6,877 nucleotides of DNA from Candidatus Aerophobota bacterium (GTDB taxonomy: Bacteria > Aerophobota > Aerophobia > Aerophobales > AE-B3A). The stretch spans positions 1 through 6,877 of the forward strand of contig JAUWRE010000058.1 in the NCBI GenBank assembly GCA_030610725.1, written 5' to 3'. A program made the translations under genes and the position numbers. The notes under the pieces are model-generated. The model was given only the letters and a program-made list of their open reading frames with translations, was not told where the DNA came from and made no database searches. Positions 6,707 to 6,877 of the stretch are shown one piece after another (positions within the stretch are counted from its first letter, which is position 1; each line of letters opens with the position of its first letter).

Positions 6707-6740
6707 GAAAACCAAAACAAAGTTCAAAATAGCTCAAATT

Positions 6741-6812
6741 GGTTAAATGGTTAATTTCCCCCCTCACTCCAGAGGAGAGCATTACTCACCAATTAACCAC
6801 TCACCACTTACC
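6741..6812 (-). repeat. Composite palindromic repeat, inverted copy of the 3033-3120 element (copy D)
   Basis: Read on the minus strand this matches 3033-3120: GGTGAGTGGTTAATT on one side and AATTAACCATTTAACC on the other. TGGTTAATT (6748-6756) and AATTAACCA (6791-6799) form the same 9-bp inverted repeat. The C-rich core is about 17 bases shorter and no longer forms a full hairpin, so this looks like a decayed copy. Units ACTCACC and ACTTACC follow each other at 6799-6812. Downstream, 6813-6877 shows only the possible ORF end described separately. Confidence 0.75.
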
Positions 6813-6877
6813 ATCTAATTGTTTTTGTCGATAAACAATGAACTTATCTCCTACTATCTTTATCACTCCTTTTATTC
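6801..6877 (-). pseudogene. Possible 3' end of a gene entering from the high edge
   Basis: A minus-strand frame is open from the window edge (6877) to TGA at 6803-6801, about 25 codons, with GVIKIVGDKFIVYRQKQ before the last few residues. The final codons (LDGKW) are read from the copy D repeat, so if this is a gene its native end has been replaced by the repeat. It does not resemble the C-terminus of GrpE or HrcA as I know them. So short a frame may be chance. Alternatively the GTG at 6866 could begin a 21-residue peptide, but AAAAGGA abuts it with no spacer. Confidence 0.2.

Larger units (their letters stand above)
6548..6729. repeat. Imperfect direct duplication interrupted by a C-rich palindrome
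   Basis: A 17-base sequence, TCAAGTTAGCTCATAGT, occurs at 6548-6564 and 6670-6686. A 16-base sequence, AAAACAAAGTTCAAAA, occurs at 6571-6586 and 6714-6729. The two markers are 6 bases apart in the first copy and 27 in the second, a difference of 21. Copy C of the C-rich palindrome lies between the duplicates. The first copy also contains a perfect 9-bp inverted repeat, GTAAGTTCA (6563-6571) and TGAACTTAC (6591-6599). No coding potential is seen here. Confidence 0.75.

Noticed and set aside
6501..6818. CRISPR array upstream of dnaK
   Set aside because: The repeats are 7-17 bases long, irregularly spaced, with no constant repeat-spacer rhythm and no cas genes.
6486..6877. tRNA, riboswitch or CIRCE element upstream of dnaK
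   Set aside because: I found no cloverleaf, no known riboswitch core and no TTAGCACTC/GAGTGCTAA pair; the structure there is explained by repeats.

Overview
The window is a compact stretch of bacterial chromosome in which every convincing gene reads on the minus strand, so transcription runs from the high coordinates to the low ones. In that order the genes are: dnaK (Hsp70 chaperone), dnaJ (Hsp40 co-chaperone), mtaB (tRNA t6A methylthiotransferase), hisD (histidinol dehydrogenase), a doubtful 30-codon ORF, and the first 22 codons of a probable ribbon-helix-helix antitoxin/repressor that runs off the low edge. DnaK, DnaJ, MtaB and HisD are recognised from signature motifs, and all their key residues are present.

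The organism is a bacterium, moderately AT-rich, with good Shine-Dalgarno sites before most genes. In Bacillus subtilis the order is hrcA-grpE-dnaK-dnaJ-prmA-rsmE-mtaB. Here prmA and rsmE are missing and hisD follows mtaB. Together with the dense small repeats, this fits a repeat-rich or uncultivated lineage, but the sequence alone does not let me name a phylum.

Layout: 1-68 is the antitoxin-like 5' end with a strong ribosome binding site and a perfect -10 box upstream. 73-165 is the small ORF. 170-1495 is hisD. 1532-1649 is an inverted-repeat element of the type whose translation gives the familiar 'CHCERSEAI' string; it encodes the last 23 residues of MtaB. 1577-2926 is mtaB. 2927-3162 is a repeat-bearing gap. 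3163-4320 is dnaJ. 4321-4517 is a second repeat-bearing gap. 4518-6485 is dnaK. 6486-6877 is 392 bases without a confident gene, made mostly of nested repeats, with a possible truncated ORF end at the edge.

Functionally, DnaK and DnaJ form the Hsp70 folding machine. MtaB matures tRNAs that read ANN codons, and HisD makes histidine; neither has an obvious mechanistic link to the chaperones, so their grouping probably reflects operon history.

I find no new defence, mobile or biosynthetic system. The unusual part is the intergenic DNA. It contains a C-rich palindrome in four versions with different flanks, a composite repeat present in opposite orientations on either side of dnaK-dnaJ, several short arrays of 7-base units, and the repeat that has become coding sequence at the end of mtaB.
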